Source of the DNA: Bremia lactucae | Taxonomy: Eukaryota; Oomycota; Peronosporomycetes; Peronosporales; Peronosporaceae | Length of the DNA stretch: 54,639 bases | Direction of reading: 5' to 3' | Assembly (NCBI RefSeq): GCF_004359215.1 | Contig: NC_090625.1 | Coordinates: 33,605 to 88,243, forward strand | Shown: piece after piece, positions 27,756-38,430 of the stretch | Layout: every line of letters begins with the position of its first letter | Position numbering within the stretch: the first letter of the stretch is position 1 | Translations under genes and position numbers: made by a program | The notes under the pieces: generated by a model | The model's input: only the letters and a program-made list of their open reading frames with translations | What the model was told of the DNA's origin: nothing | Database searches by the model: none

Positions 27756-28384
27756 CGACCTGATTGGCACGTTCTGTTTGGCCATTGATCTGAGGATGGT
27801 CTGCAGTCGACATGGGGAACTCGCCACCTAGCAGCCCAAGCACTTGTCGCCAAAACCCAGACGTAAATCATTGATCCCGGTCCAATACTATGGACTCGGC
27901 CATCTCGTGTAATCGGTATACGCGATCCAGGACAAGAGAGCTGCCTACTTGCCTTTGATCGATGTCTTACATGGTGCTGAATGAACCATCTTGCTTAGAC
28001 CGTTTACGAAGACGACGAGCCCCGTCCGACCCTAATGTGAAGTCTAGACTTACTGACTTCCAACAGTTGGTTGGAATCGGTAGCGGCTTCAGTGGCGCAC
28101 TGCTGGACGGTGCAGGCTTTATGCTGACACTGTTCGCAAGAGCGAATATAGTTGGCCACCCATCTAAATAAGTGCGTTCACCAAAATTTCTCTGACACTC
28201 GTAAGAATGTCTTTTCACGGCCCAGATGCCCACTAGATGGCGCATCATGGAGCTCGTGAAGGGTCATCAGCTTGAGGTCTGTGTCATGAGGCACATAGAT
28301 TCCCAAGGAATCACAAGGTGACAGCTGATGCCATAACAGGCCATCGATGAAGCTAAAGCGATTTACCTCAGCTTTCTCCTGCAT
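27756..28384 (-). pseudogene. Element D integrase fragment
   Basis: From 28384 the minus strand reads VNRFSFIDGLLWHQLSP and GIYVPHDTDLKLMTLHELHD, then GHLGREKTFLRVSEKFW (HHCC zinc region). Frameshifts lead to CWKSVSLDFTLGSDGARRL, the first core Asp, and further to a region matching the integrase core that ends at the LTR-A fragment. The second half of integrase and the chromodomain are gone. Gag of the same orientation follows directly on the right with no protease or RT between them. Confidence 0.8.
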
Positions 28385-28399
28385 TTTTTCGACCCCTCA

Positions 28400-29512
28400 G
28401 TGGTAGATGCGGACTCATGCGTCTCGCACGCTGGTTATTGCCATCGCTCTTCGGAAAGGGATTCCTCTTGCTGGGCGTCTTCGCCCCAGCAGGGGCCCAG
28501 GCATAGCAGCGCTCATATGACTGCGCTTGCCACATTTGTGACAGACAACGTCTGCATTGCCCAACTCCATGGAAGTGACACCTGTTCTCTCGGCCGACGG
28601 CTTATACCAAGCTATCGCCGAGGCACTGTTGTAAAATTTCTCCTCAACTAAGGCAATTTGGATTCCATCGTTGACGGCACCTTTCTAATAAGAGCCTGTC
28701 ACGATGAGCCATGACGTATTCCGTTCATAAACTTGGGCACTTTTATGTGCTCCCCAATCGGACCTACGGTAATTGATCCCGACAGCTAGTGCATCTCCTG
28801 CACATGCTCTTGCATAGATCGCTTCGCCTGCCACGCCCCGAAAACGCGCACCTTATGCAACACCTCGTTGTTTGGTGGCTGGCACATGGCGCGAGTCTTT
28901 GTCTTATAATCGCCCATGAAGGGAACACCTTGAATACGCTATACCCGCCGAGTAAGCCCACTCTGAGGCTTTACCGCGCGGGTGCGACATGGAGTACGGC
29001 ACCATCGGGCTGTCATCTTCGATTAGCTGCGACACACCGCATTGCTTTACTGCTAACAGCCGATGGATATCGTGCGCGCTGCAGTTCCATCGAACTTGGG
29101 CGGGTCCATCCGAATAAGCCTCGGCTGAGAGCGGAGAGCATCTTAACAGTCCTGTTGAAAGCCTCGCTTCGAGCCTGCTCTCGCCTTAGCTCATCCTGAG
29201 TCTGTGTGACAGACTCCGCCGTAGCATGGCTTTGTGCCTCGGACGCGACCCTTCGCTGTCCGAGCATGAGTGCGTCAAACTGCTCCAACTGAGTAACATG
29301 TTGCTCAGGAGACTACCCAAGACCCTGGCCATGGCTTGTTCCCTAAGTCCCTGCGCCGTCTGCTCAGCCAACTCCCGATGATGTTCGGAGGTGGGGGGAA
29401 ATGAGTCCAATCGATATTGAGGCTCATCCTCACGTACACGCTCAAAGATGCGGGTCGTGGGAAGGATTTCAAGTTCCACCAAGTGTAGACGGGCGCTACT
29501 TAAAGCTGCCAC
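28400..29512 (-). pseudogene. Element D gag
   Basis: Minus-strand pieces read ARLHLVELEILPTTRIFERV and FPPTSEHHRELAEQTAQGLR (from 29512), EQFDALMLGQRRVASEAQSH and TQTQDELRREQARSEAFNRT (29288-29013; likely coiled coil). Near 28520 there is a zinc knuckle VCHKCGKRSHMSAA, where the final Cys is only recovered by a frameshift. The first frame has no ATG, only GTG at 29512. Low-quality copy; assignment as gag rests on the knuckle and the position behind an LTR. Confidence 0.6.
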
Positions 29513-29559
29513 GTACTACGCACGCACACACCTTCGACGATTTACCGCCTTCTCTCACG

Positions 29560-30016
29560 TGCAGTGAGGTTTGTGGTGGGCGCCTTAGCGACCTCACCCA
29601 ACTCACGAAGTACACTGATAAAAGTGTCGTCACGGGAGCGGTAATCCGGCTCCTCGTGCAAACTTATCAAGTATATTGTAAGTTTAAGACTGATTTATAT
29701 TTAATCGCATTAAATATAAATTTCTGTTATTACCTAGCATAAATGCCGTCTTTGTAGATAGACTAATATGTGCTGCGAGCGTATCGTTTTTGGGTATTTC
29801 GCATAGCGGATGACGCTAGGATGTACCAATGTGCATCACATACATAAGGGTGGGTCACATATATATGAAGCACACTTAAGTGGTAGGTTTTTTTTTTATT
29901 ACTTCAATTAAGTACCTAGGAATTTAAGTTGAATATAACAATTCCAACGTAAATACTTCTTTATTATTTTCTCTTACAGAAATAATATTCATGTTTTAAC
30001 GGTACACCCCGTTCCA
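29560..30016 (-). repeat. LTR/leader family D, 5' end of element D
   Basis: On the minus strand it begins TGGAACGGGGTGTACCGTTA at 30016. It shares with 42268-42720 the blocks CTTATGTATGTGATGCACAT, GCGTCATCCG and GAGCCGGATTACCGCTCCCG. The exact LTR-leader boundary is not resolved. Confidence 0.65.
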
Positions 30017-30249
30017 TTTCGTGCTAAACTGACGGCCCCGGGTCACTCGATGTTATGTAAGAGCTAATTCCTGTCTAGGACAGCGACTCAAAGAAGTAAT
30101 TCACTATTCTTTCCAATCCTGGGTGCAGGTCCTAGTGCCGTGTCATCTTTTGTGCATTTGGGCATGTAAGTTCAGTGCTTAACAATTAATTCATTGTAAA
30201 TGCCCACATAACGCGATAATCTTTTATCGATAAAGTCATCCAAGAATCT
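30017..30249. other. Boundary between transposon debris and host-gene island
   Basis: 233 bp with no gene. It is the 3' flank of the minus-strand host gene ending at 30250 and presumably contains its polyadenylation signals, which I cannot pinpoint. Confidence 0.4.
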
Positions 30250-31347
30250 TTACTCGCTCTGTTGATTACAAGCTTCCGCAGTGAATCTCGTAACGTCCAA
30301 GGAGCTTTGAGCAATGACGTTCTCGAGACGCTTTTCAATATCGACGGTATGAAGCAAAATTCGCTGCATTAGAATCGCCGAGTCGCCATCTAATCCAGGA
30401 ATCAGTGCCTGTAGATTCCGTTCGCCTTGCCACAATTGAATAACTCCCGCTTTCAGTGAATACCCTTGAGCATCGAGGTCATCGAGACCTGATCCGTGTT
30501 CAAAATGAGTTTTAATAGCTTGCTGTTGCTTGTCGTCGTCGTCAAGATATGGCACGACAGCAATAAGCTGCAACGTGTCGTCTAACTCATTCAGAACCTT
30601 TTCAATCGAATGATCTTCTGGTGCTTTACGATCCACGGGATTATAAGCCGGAGCTGAAGAATGCCGTTCTTCGCGCTTGGCCTCGTGACGGTCGTTCTCA
30701 TGCGTTTCATCTTCCTTTTCAAAGCCTAAATTTGGATTCTCTACTGCGTGTTTACCTACACTTTTGCCCCAGCTTCCTTTGTCCCATTGAAAGACCTCAG
30801 GGAGCCCACAGTTGCTGAAAAATTGACCCAATGCCTCCTCTACCAACGTATTACATGCACCTCCCGTCGTGCGTAGTTGCAACTCGACTTCTTTAAATTC
30901 ACCCTCGATAGGTGTTTTTAAAAAAAATGGAAGTTTTAAGGTCTTGGCTGGGGGAAATTGATTGTGTTTCTCAATGGCGTCCAGGATGCCCAAGAGCTCT
31001 TTGTACGATTCCTCATTTGCGCGCTGCTGCGTTGGATACTGTCCAAAGAGATCCGGATGCGTACGCAAATAGAGCTTGCGCAACGTTTCTTTAAGAATTG
31101 GCACCTTGACTCCTTTTTGGCTCTTGTTGACGCGTAATTTCTTCCGACGGAGCGTGCGTTCGCTGACTTTTGTTCGTACAAAACTAATGCTGCTGGTTCG
31201 GGTTGATAGGAATGGAGGGTCGATAGAGCAAGGCACGCGGTGCTTATGCATTTGTTGCCAGGGAATTGCTGTGCTTAAGCGTGTAGACGCGTGCATTTGG
31301 AAGCGAGAAACGATAAGCGTCTGACGAGCTAGTGCGACGAAGCCCAT
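30250..31347 (-). CDS. DUF4460 / TCAIM-like mitochondrial protein (365 aa)
   Basis: ATG at 31347 is preferred over the upstream GTG because MGFVALARQTLIVSRF aligns with the start of the neighbouring paralogue (MAFMSVARQARATSRF). The first 60 residues are basic, hydroxyl-rich and lack acids early on, a plausible mitochondrial presequence. Residues 85-130 (LRKLYLRTHPDLFGQYP, NEESYKELLGILDAIE) match DUF4460, a J-like domain with an HPD triplet at 97-99, found in TCAIM. Residues 131-205 (LKLPFFLKTPIEGEF, CGLPEVFQWDKGSWGK) continue that family. A charged linker follows, and residues 245-346 form the domain shared with the next gene. No introns. Function in oomycetes is unknown. Confidence 0.85.
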   Translation of the reverse strand: MGFVALARQTLIVSRFQMHASTRLSTAIPWQQMHKHRVPCSIDPPFLSTRTSSISFVRTKVSERTLRRKKLRVNKSQKGVKVPILKETLRKLYLRTHPDLFGQYPTQQRANEESYKELLGILDAIEKHNQFPPAKTLKLPFFLKTPIEGEFKEVELQLRTTGGACNTLVEEALGQFFSNCGLPEVFQWDKGSWGKSVGKHAVENPNLGFEKEDETHENDRHEAKREERHSSAPAYNPVDRKAPEDHSIEKVLNELDDTLQLIAVVPYLDDDDKQQQAIKTHFEHGSGLDDLDAQGYSLKAGVIQLWQGERNLQALIPGLDGDSAILMQRILLHTVDIEKRLENVIAQSSLDVTRFTAEACNQQSE

Positions 31348-31431
31348 TACCACCGCTTTTCAGAGCCCTGAAGGCAAGAATGAATAAAATTATTTATCAC
31401 TTTTTTTGAGAGCAAAATATGCGTTTTTCGT

Positions 31432-31438
31432 AATGAGC
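31432..31438 (-). promoter_or_regulatory. Initiator-like GCTCATT upstream of the DUF4460 gene
   Basis: The minus strand reads GTGCTCATTACGAAAAACG about 85 bp before the ATG at 31347. GCTCATT is the core of the initiator known from Phytophthora promoters. Position and orientation fit a transcription start; no transcript evidence is available. Confidence 0.5.
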
Positions 31439-31709
31439 ACAAATTCGGGTCATGCCTGAAATTACATGTTGCCCATTTTCTTGTGCATTTTACGGCGAGG
31501 TATTCTTACAATCGTTCTTTATTTCTAACATAAGATAAGGAGAATTTATCAATGGTGCAAGTATACGTACATCATTTATACGGGACTTAGACGTCTTGAT
31601 TGCCTGTGTCGAATCAAAAGTTAAGAGCAAAAGCAAAGCACGCGGGCTCGACCAAGATCTCCGCAATACCTTGATGGTGTCGAGATGACTTCTTTTTTAA
31701 CGGACAATC

Positions 31710-32330
31710 TCAAATGACCTGATTGTCTTCTTGCAACTCATCTTTGTCATCGGGATCAACTCCACCATTCGAGAGCATCTCACGCACTTTTCTCTCAATA
31801 TTAAGCGTGTGGAGCAGGATACGCTGCAGAATCTGGGCCGAATCGGTATCCAATCCCTCAACAATCTTTGTAAGGTCGCGCTCACCCTTCCAAATCTTAT
31901 GCGTCCCAGCTTTAATATTATACCCACGTTCATCAATCTCATCAAGACCACTGCCACTCTCAAAGTGTTGGCGCACTTCCCCATACTCCTCTTCATCCAT
32001 CAGTGGCACAGCAGCAATAATTTCAAAAACTTCATTGAGCTCTTTCAGCAAGTTTTCAATCGAAGCATCTTCAATTGTCATTTCACTGTCGTCAAATGCT
32101 AGCGTAGGTTCAATTTCGTTCTCTTCTGGCAGGACCACACGCTCGCTCACCTTTGTTCGCAAAAAGCCTACTCGAGTCGATAGGATCGGAGACTCCATCG
32201 CACAGGGCAAGCGCTGCCACTTCGTTCGCTGCAAGAATTGCTCATTAGCTACAAGAGGACAAACGCGCATACGGGAATAGAGGAATCGAGAAGTGGCGCG
32301 TGCCTGACGAGCTACCGACATGAAGGCCAT
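31710..32330 (-). CDS. Short paralogue of the DUF4460 protein lacking the J-like domain (206 aa)
   Basis: ATG at 32330. The basic start MAFMSVARQARATSRFLYSR and the block RLPCAMESPILSTR / RTKVSER match the first 65 residues of the downstream gene. Residues about 88-190 (SIENLLKELNEVFEIIAAVP, HFESGSGLDEIDERGYNIKA, LQRILLHTLNIERKVREM) match its C-terminal 100 residues. The DUF4460 segment in between (about 160 residues) is absent and replaced by a short acidic linker. The two genes are in tandem on one strand, 362 bp apart, so this is a local duplicate with an internal loss, or the parent gained the domain. Probably mitochondrial; function unknown. The frame is intact. Confidence 0.82.
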   Translation of the reverse strand: MAFMSVARQARATSRFLYSRMRVCPLVANEQFLQRTKWQRLPCAMESPILSTRVGFLRTKVSERVVLPEENEIEPTLAFDDSEMTIEDASIENLLKELNEVFEIIAAVPLMDEEEYGEVRQHFESGSGLDEIDERGYNIKAGTHKIWKGERDLTKIVEGLDTDSAQILQRILLHTLNIERKVREMLSNGGVDPDDKDELQEDNQVI

Positions 32331-33944
32331 GACGCAAGGCGAAGAGTGTTGTTTTTATTGGTTTTGAGTCATTTCTTGTACAGCGTGATATTAGGTACGT
32401 AGTCCATTATTGCTTCAAAACTTTTTTTATTTTCAAGCTGACAAGCAATAGTAGCCGAAGATGCTTTTTTAGCCGCTTAATACTCCATAATAGCTCAAAT
32501 TTAAAATTTAAAATAGTTTCTTACATCCTTGACAACCTCAAAATGGAAACTGCAAAAAAAAAGTAGCGTAAATAATACTGTACATACAGTACATCGTCTG
32601 ATACAACCGTTTGCTCTTGAGGTCACGGGAGAGCTGTAACATGAGTTATTTAAATAGTGTCGGAAAACCTAAAGTGACCTCAGGCAATTTGCATACAAGG
32701 CCAATGCAAGTCTTTAACGCTACCAGTAGCTAGAAAGCCTGTTGCATGTGACAGAAAAACACGATCTAGAATATTTTCGTGCCTTACATAATAGCACTCC
32801 TCTGAATTATGCAATGCGGAGACCTCCAACACATTCATGAGCGCACATTGCAATGAAGTTCAGTCGCAAATAATAAACTGTTTTTGGGAATATGCGTCCA
32901 ATATTGCGCAAAAGTTTGTTTCGCGAGGAACATGAAAGTTTGCAGCGATTGATCGAAGAGCATTTTTTTATTTGGTGATGAGCAAGCTAAGTGACTCCTA
33001 CACGGCCCCGAAGACTTCGCAAAAAAAATTGCGTCTTAATACGGCAATGTGAAGAATGCGTCTTTTTACATGACAGGACGTCGACGCTGGCATACCTCTA
33101 AATCGTTAAGTTGCTTGCTAATCACTTTTGAGTACCGCGAGTTTTTACGTGTTTGTATAGAAGTCGGATGAAAACCTATTTGCGCTTAAAATATTAGAGG
33201 AAGGCACCTTGAATTCTCTTGGTAGAACCACCTTTTGCCATCACGGCCGGTCGGCTGCTTTTGTTTTGATACGGAAAACAGCCTGCATTTTCGTGGCTTA
33301 TTGCAGTTAGGACGTCGACAGCTTGATTTAAACCTCGCATTAGCTTGAACGATATTGTGCTTTCCCTTGAAATTAATTAGCTATTTCTTACATCGCAGTG
33401 TTCTAGCCATTAATTTTTAGCATCACATTCCAGAATCTTAAGTTGTAATCGCGATAACTTTTTTTCTGTTTGAAAGTAATCGTTAAAAGGTATAACAACT
33501 CCCGCCAAACAAAATAATTGAAAATTGCTGCTGCAGTGCGAGGGAGCACCAGCGCAGACTACTCGTATAATTGTATACTCTAATAATAATCTAAAAGATT
33601 TGCATATCCATTCCAACGAAAGAAGACCTTCACGATTACAGTCTGTCAGAAAAAAATTAAAATCCGCCCGTGTCTAGCATTTTAAATACTGAAAATTCGG
33701 GATCTAATTACGCACCTTGTGATAGTCAAACCCAATAAGAGCTCTGCAGACCTAATTGGCCTGGCGTCGAATGAATAAGAAGTATCTCTGACATTTATTT
33801 TGTCTAGCTTGGTCCCGACGAACAAAAAAAAAAATAGTGCGTTTGATACACGCTGAATGATAGCTTTTAGATTTTTTTAATTATCTGAAACTTACTCAAT
33901 TCAGCAAAAACTTGGACAAGACAAACGTAATTTAAACACTCAAT
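32331..33944. other. Host intergenic region (1.6 kb), no gene seen
   Basis: AT-rich DNA with no frame above 70 codons, no RNA-gene structure and no retroelement homology that I can see. A 68-codon minus-strand frame at 33410-33616 has no supporting features. It separates the promoter of the short DUF4460 paralogue from the 3' end of the TMEM41-like gene. Confidence 0.55.
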
Positions 33945-34703
33945 TTAATCATGCTTGGTACCAGTGGTCGTGGCAAAACGCCTCTTTAGTCTTGGGAGCA
34001 CAAGGCCACCTACGATAGCAACCACTATAAGCTGCATCGTCGTGGCGCTATCAATAATGTCTCCACGCGATCGTAGCTCGCGCAGAATAAGCCCAGCTTT
34101 GCAGCTCAGGAAATTGTACGGAACGAGCCCAAATAGCGGGCCTAACGTAAATTGGCCTAGCGGAATGGCCAAGTGGGGCGACGCCATGTTAATAAACCAA
34201 TTGGGGGTGAATGGAAATACGCGCAGGAATATCATATTCAGCGCCATTTCGTCGCGATGTGCGTCCAATATACTTCTTAAGCGATCGAGTTTTTGCGGAA
34301 AAAAGTGCGTGACGACGCGGTAGCCAAAACGCCGCGAAAGGAGAAACATAAAGACCGATCCCAGTGTGTTGTTAGCCAAGCACAGAGGAAATCCCAGCGT
34401 CATCCCAAACAACGCGCCGCCCAATAGATTGAAAAATACGGTGCCCGGAATCGCAAATGTTTGCAGGTATAGATAGCAGCCCATGTGTGCGAGCAAAAGT
34501 GAACCTCGTTGGCGCTCGGAGAAGCTCTGAAGGGTCTTGCCTAGCTCTTGAGCTGCCTCGAGCGTTGTAGGCAGTCGAAGCGCGAGCCACTCGGTGTCTG
34601 TGAGCGTCGAGATTACCAGCGAGTGCAACATCACGCCTAATAGCGCCGTGGTGACTATGAAAACGACGCCCACGAGCTGAAGATCACGGCGCCAGTCCGA
34701 CAT
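33945..34703 (-). CDS. TMEM41-like VTT-domain membrane protein (252 aa)
   Basis: ATG at 34703 (MSDWRRDLQLVGVVF) is chosen; the frame stays open upstream to 34742 but has no earlier ATG. A first membrane segment (about 9-32) is followed by a soluble stretch. The VTT/SNARE-associated domain begins near residue 80: QTFAIPGTVFFNLLGGALFG, LANNTLGSVFMFLLSRRFGY, and the diagnostic FLRVFPFTPNWFINMASPHL. LGPLFGLVPYNFLSCKAG and a final membrane helix (LIVVAIVGGLVLP) follow, then a basic tail. TMEM41/VMP1 family members are ER phospholipid scramblases acting in lipid distribution and autophagosome formation (family knowledge). Intact, single exon. Its 5' flank is duplicated at 41043-41518. Confidence 0.9.
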   Translation of the reverse strand: MSDWRRDLQLVGVVFIVTTALLGVMLHSLVISTLTDTEWLALRLPTTLEAAQELGKTLQSFSERQRGSLLLAHMGCYLYLQTFAIPGTVFFNLLGGALFGMTLGFPLCLANNTLGSVFMFLLSRRFGYRVVTHFFPQKLDRLRSILDAHRDEMALNMIFLRVFPFTPNWFINMASPHLAIPLGQFTLGPLFGLVPYNFLSCKAGLILRELRSRGDIIDSATTMQLIVVAIVGGLVLPRLKRRFATTTGTKHD

Positions 34704-35149
34704 CGTTGCTAAACTTTGTCGACTGCTGCGGATCCTGTTCAAGAAAGTGTTCGGAAGAACGGGGGGTAGGTTATTTTTTGGAAATTTTTATTTTGTTATT
34801 TGAATGGATTTTATTGCCAGATCGTTATTAATTAAAAAAAAGAATGCCAGTTAGCAAACAGTTTAACTAAGTAAAATTTTAGGAAAACATGATCCTTTGG
34901 CTGATGTATATTTGGTAAGGCTGTAGAGATAGAGTGCGGCAACCGATTCTAGTTTACAGATGGACAAAGGTCTAAGTCCTTCATACTAGCCATAGAAGGA
35001 TATGAATATTAAAAATAACGACGACAAGAAACAGTCTCTAATTTGCTCTACACTGTTTAGTAAGTATACTTCGTTACGACGTAGTGCTAGCTAAGTAAAA
35101 TAAACAGGTGTTCCTTGTACCGCACACTATCTCCGTCCCAGCGCGAGAT
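34704..35149 (-). promoter_or_regulatory. 5' flank / presumed promoter of the TMEM41-like gene, copy 1
   Basis: Intergenic DNA upstream of the TMEM41-like ATG, ending exactly at the 5' LTR of element E (35150). No convincing initiator motif is seen. The same sequence, diverged by scattered substitutions and small indels, recurs at 41043-41518. Confidence 0.6.
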
Positions 35150-35399
35150 TGTCAGGACCATTCAACTCGCTGAGCCCATGACCACTCATTTCGATTTATC
35201 TTTTATACCATTCCTTTTCTATTGATTCAAATTACATATGCGCCATAATAAAAACAAGTAAAAAGGTTGGCGCAATAAGGAGAGATGATACTTAGTAATA
35301 ATTAGATTTAGGATAGGCGATCCTTAGAGGATGAGCCAAAAGTATCGGCTAGTAAAGCAAAAAAAATAATTCAGTCGTAATTTACCCTCATTCCTCACA
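35150..35399 (+). repeat. LTR family E, 5' LTR (250 bp)
   Basis: It starts TGTCAGGACCATTCAACTCG and ends CCCTCATTCCTCACA. The partner is 40790-41036. A candidate primer site, TGGTACCACTTG, starts at 35402 and differs from the TGGTAGCA used by families A-C. Confidence 0.9.
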
Positions 35400-35422
35400 A
35401 GTGGTACCACTTGTTGGTCTTC

Positions 35423-35555
35423 CGCTCGCTTCTTCGCCGTCCGCTCGCTTCTTCGCCGTCCGCTCGCTTCTTCGCCGTCCGCTCGCTTCTTCGCCGTCTA
35501 CTCGCTTCTTCGCCGTCTGCTCGCTTCTTCGCCGTCCGCTCGCTTCTTTGCCGTC
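35423..35555. repeat. 19 bp minisatellite, seven copies, in the leader of element E
   Basis: The unit CGCTCGCTTCTTCGCCGTC is repeated seven times with few substitutions. Because 19 is not a multiple of three and the unit has no stop, several frames on both strands stay open through it; those frames are not genes. Confidence 0.95.
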
Positions 35556-36224
35556 CGTTCGCGCTTCGCTGGATTGCACTGCGTTGGATTGCCCAGCACT
35601 ACTTGTAGCGTAAGGGATTCCACTCGCAGCCAGTAACGTACTGCTTGTAGCGTGGGAATTTCCGCTCGCAGTCAACTGCTCCATTCCTTTGGAAGCGCTG
35701 CGTAGCAGTTTTGATTGTGTGGCTTCAGTATCCACTGTAACTCTAAGCGTCTGCCTGACAGATATAGTCGCTTAGTCTGTGTGAGGTTGGGACCGGCTTA
35801 ACACGGTGAAACAGTTAATCCATCTGGAATAAGATTGAATCTCTTACCCATTACGCTTAATGGCTAAAGAAAGTCGTTGAGATTTATGAGCAAAAAGCTA
35901 AAAGCTAATAATCAGATTCCATACTACTGTAGTAAGGCTTTCCTCTTTGAGTACGGTGAAAAGTCTGCAAAGACTGCGAACGATTTGCCTGCGTCATTAC
36001 AAAAGACCCGACGCATTACAAAAGGCCCGACGCATTGCAAAGATCTTAGCAAAGCAACTCACCAAGGAGAAAGGATGCCTGCCCAAGCAAGAGTCCACCT
36101 TATCAGCTCCGTTACACGAGGTATACGCGCTTTTAGAAGAAGCCGAGCGCACCATTTTTAAGGATCTTCGGTTCAACTTAAGAGCCTAGTCTTTTTATAG
36201 TTCCGAACACATTCTTCTTCCATT
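35556..36224 (+). other. Leader of element E before gag
   Basis: About 670 bp between the minisatellite and the presumed gag start, with short frames only. A small direct repetition GACCCGACGCATTACAAAAG / GGCCCGACGCATTGCAAAGA lies at about 36007-36043. Confidence 0.45.
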
Positions 36225-37216
36225 ATGGGCAACCCTCAAACGCCGAGCTAATGCAGCAAATGATGCACATGCTACAGCAACAACAAGAGTTAATCAAAAC
36301 ATTCGCTAATTCCTAAAAGATAGGTGGGCTTAAGGTGGACGGGCTAAGGATGCCGACGTAAAGCGGAAAAAGCGAAGAGTCGGTTCGCCTTTATTACGCG
36401 CAAGTACAGCAATATTTTATTGCGCACGGTAAGAAGTGGAAAGAGGACGCAAAGGCTCCTCAAGTACTTGCCGTACTAGGAAGCTCATTGCGAGGACCAG
36501 CAGCACAATGGCTCTTGCTGCATCAAAAAAGAAATTCACTCAGCCGATGAGTTTTCTCTAGCAGTGAAAAAAAAACAATTCGTCTTTGCGGATCTGCAAC
36601 AACGTCTTCGAGACGATCTGCATCGGCTGAGACAAGCCAATTGCAAAGGCTTAACGGACTACATTGCGAAATCTCGACACATTATTTCGCAAGTTGAGGA
36701 CATGACTCGAGTTGACATTTCATCTATTTTCAACGAGGGTTTAAAGCAAGAACTCAAGAAGAAGTTCAATATCGACGGGGAAACGCACTGTAGGATGCTA
36801 TTACTGTGGCGCTCGATTTTGAACGCACACATTCGGGTGTTTATCATCACCACAACGCTACAAAACCTCGTCCTGGTCCACAAAATGTGGCCAGAGAATT
36901 AAACAAGAAGCCAGAGCCGATGGAAATCGGCAATGCTCGGCCATTTAATAGGTCTTCTTGCGTCCATAATCGACGTCGAAATAAACGAAAGTGTGCATAC
37001 TGCAAAATACTGGGGCACACGATTCAGCAGTGTTACAAGCGCAGGAACCAGCAAAATAATCGCGGCAACGGATATCGTCGCGATCGTGCGAACGCCAACT
37101 ATTTCGTGAATGAGTCAGTTAAAGAAGAAACCATCGCGACTGCGTCAAACGAAGCTATCACCACACTATGTGAAGCTGACTTTGCTTCCTTCACGGGAAA
37201 AGATTTGATCATCTAA
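36225..37216 (+). pseudogene. Element E gag with intact CCHC knuckle
   Basis: ATG at 36225 is the presumed start, but frames shift at once. Readable capsid pieces are MQQMMHMLQQQQELIKTFA, SEESVRLYYAQVQQYFIAHG, VLAVLGSSLRGPAAQWLLLH and LRDDLHRLRQANCKGLTDYI. The nucleocapsid contains CAYCKILGHTIQQC (36992-37033), a complete C-X2-C-X4-H-X4-C knuckle, followed by Asn/Arg-rich sequence. Stops at 36315 and 36354 and several frameshifts break the gene. Unrelated in detail to gag of families A-D. Confidence 0.82.
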
Positions 37217-38374
37217 AAGGGTCATCTTGACGATCGTGCTGTCAATATGATACTCGATTCTGGCGCCACATGCAATGGGGTGAAGCCGAGTTTGCTGCAA
37301 TGCGTCATGTCCTGAAATGGCTTTCAAGTCACTCGTTTCGAAGGCACTAATAACACCAAAAATAAGTGAAGAAAGGAGTCGCCAATAGCCCATTTGATGA
37401 TAATCGAATTTCTGACGTTCCGGTCATTGAGTGGCCAATGAGCAATTGCCATGATGTAATTCCGGGTAAGCCCTGGTGTGCTGCGCACGAGCCAATCATT
37501 AATTGACGTACTCATCAAGTTTCGTTCAAAAGTGGTGACATACCATATGATGAGGTTGTGAATCGGTCATTATTCCTCTGCTGACTTCTTAAGGAAATTG
37601 AAGACATCACAATTTGAAGAAGTCTATCGTGTCAAAATTTATCAAGAGTCGGAATTTACAAAACCTCGTGAAAACGATTGAAGGCTTTACTCGATTCCTA
37701 TAAAGATGTATTCCCAGAAAAGTTACCGAATTCATTGCCTCCTCATCGGTCGGTGGAGTTTGGTATCAATATACAGCCCGGTGTGCAACCGAGTAATCGT
37801 TCGCCATTTCGACTTTCACAAGCTGAACAAAAGGCTTTACAGAAGTTCGTCGATGAGAACCTTTCATGCGGATAGATCGAGCTTTCAGACTCGCTTTGGG
37901 TATCAAACATCTTCGGCATTCCTTAAAATGACCCAACGATCGGTACGAGGTGTATCTCGTTCGGAATGGATTCGATCCGGAAACGCGAACATTTTGCTCA
38001 GTTGGGTGATTGGCTTTCGTTACGTCAACTCAACGTCAGTCGTCCCTAAAATACCTTTGCCGCGAATCGATAAATTATTCGATAAGATGTATGGTATGAG
38101 CTACTTCACAGTCATTGACTTAGCTCAAGGGTACCATCAGAGGCATATTCATCCGGATAGCAAAACGTACACTGCGTTTCGTAAATCAAATGAGACATAT
38201 CAGTGGTGCGTTGCGCCGATGGGCCTTGCTGGAATGCCTCGCATTTCGTCGCGCTTGATGCGTGTTCTTTTTGAAAAGTTCTCATTCGTTGTTGTATATT
38301 TGGATGGTACATGCATCTTTTCCGTCTCAAAAAAAGGTACTTCTGAAAATTCTAAATTATCTGAACATTCATAA
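37213..38374 (+). pseudogene. Element E protease and reverse transcriptase
   Basis: The protease active site is intact as NMILDSGATCNGVKPSLL (37240-37300), soon followed by a stop. RT starts near 37678: LLDSYKDVFPEKLPNSLPPH and EFGINIQPGVQPSNRSPFRL. After frameshifts it reads VPKIPLPRIDKLFDKMYGM, YFTVIDLAQGYHQRHIHPDS and CVAPMGLAGMPRISSRLM. The catalytic box is VVVYLDGTCIFS: the second Asp of YLDD has become Gly, which would abolish polymerase activity. Confidence 0.88.
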
Positions 38375-38430
38375 CCCTGACACCATTGGCTATTAATTAC
38401 TTTTAATGTAATACTGGGGTCAATTATTTC

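Noticed and set aside
31723..32280. Plus-strand 185-codon Ser-rich frame
   Set aside because: It is the antisense shadow of the 206 aa DUF4460 paralogue, whose N- and C-terminal similarity to its neighbour proves the minus strand.
33955..34323. Plus-strand 122-codon frame
   Set aside because: Shadow of the TMEM41-like gene on the minus strand.
35388..35735. Minus-strand 115-codon frame rich in Gly/Arg/Ser/Lys
   Set aside because: It is produced by the 19 bp minisatellite, which is open in several frames; it has no homology and lies in the leader of element E.
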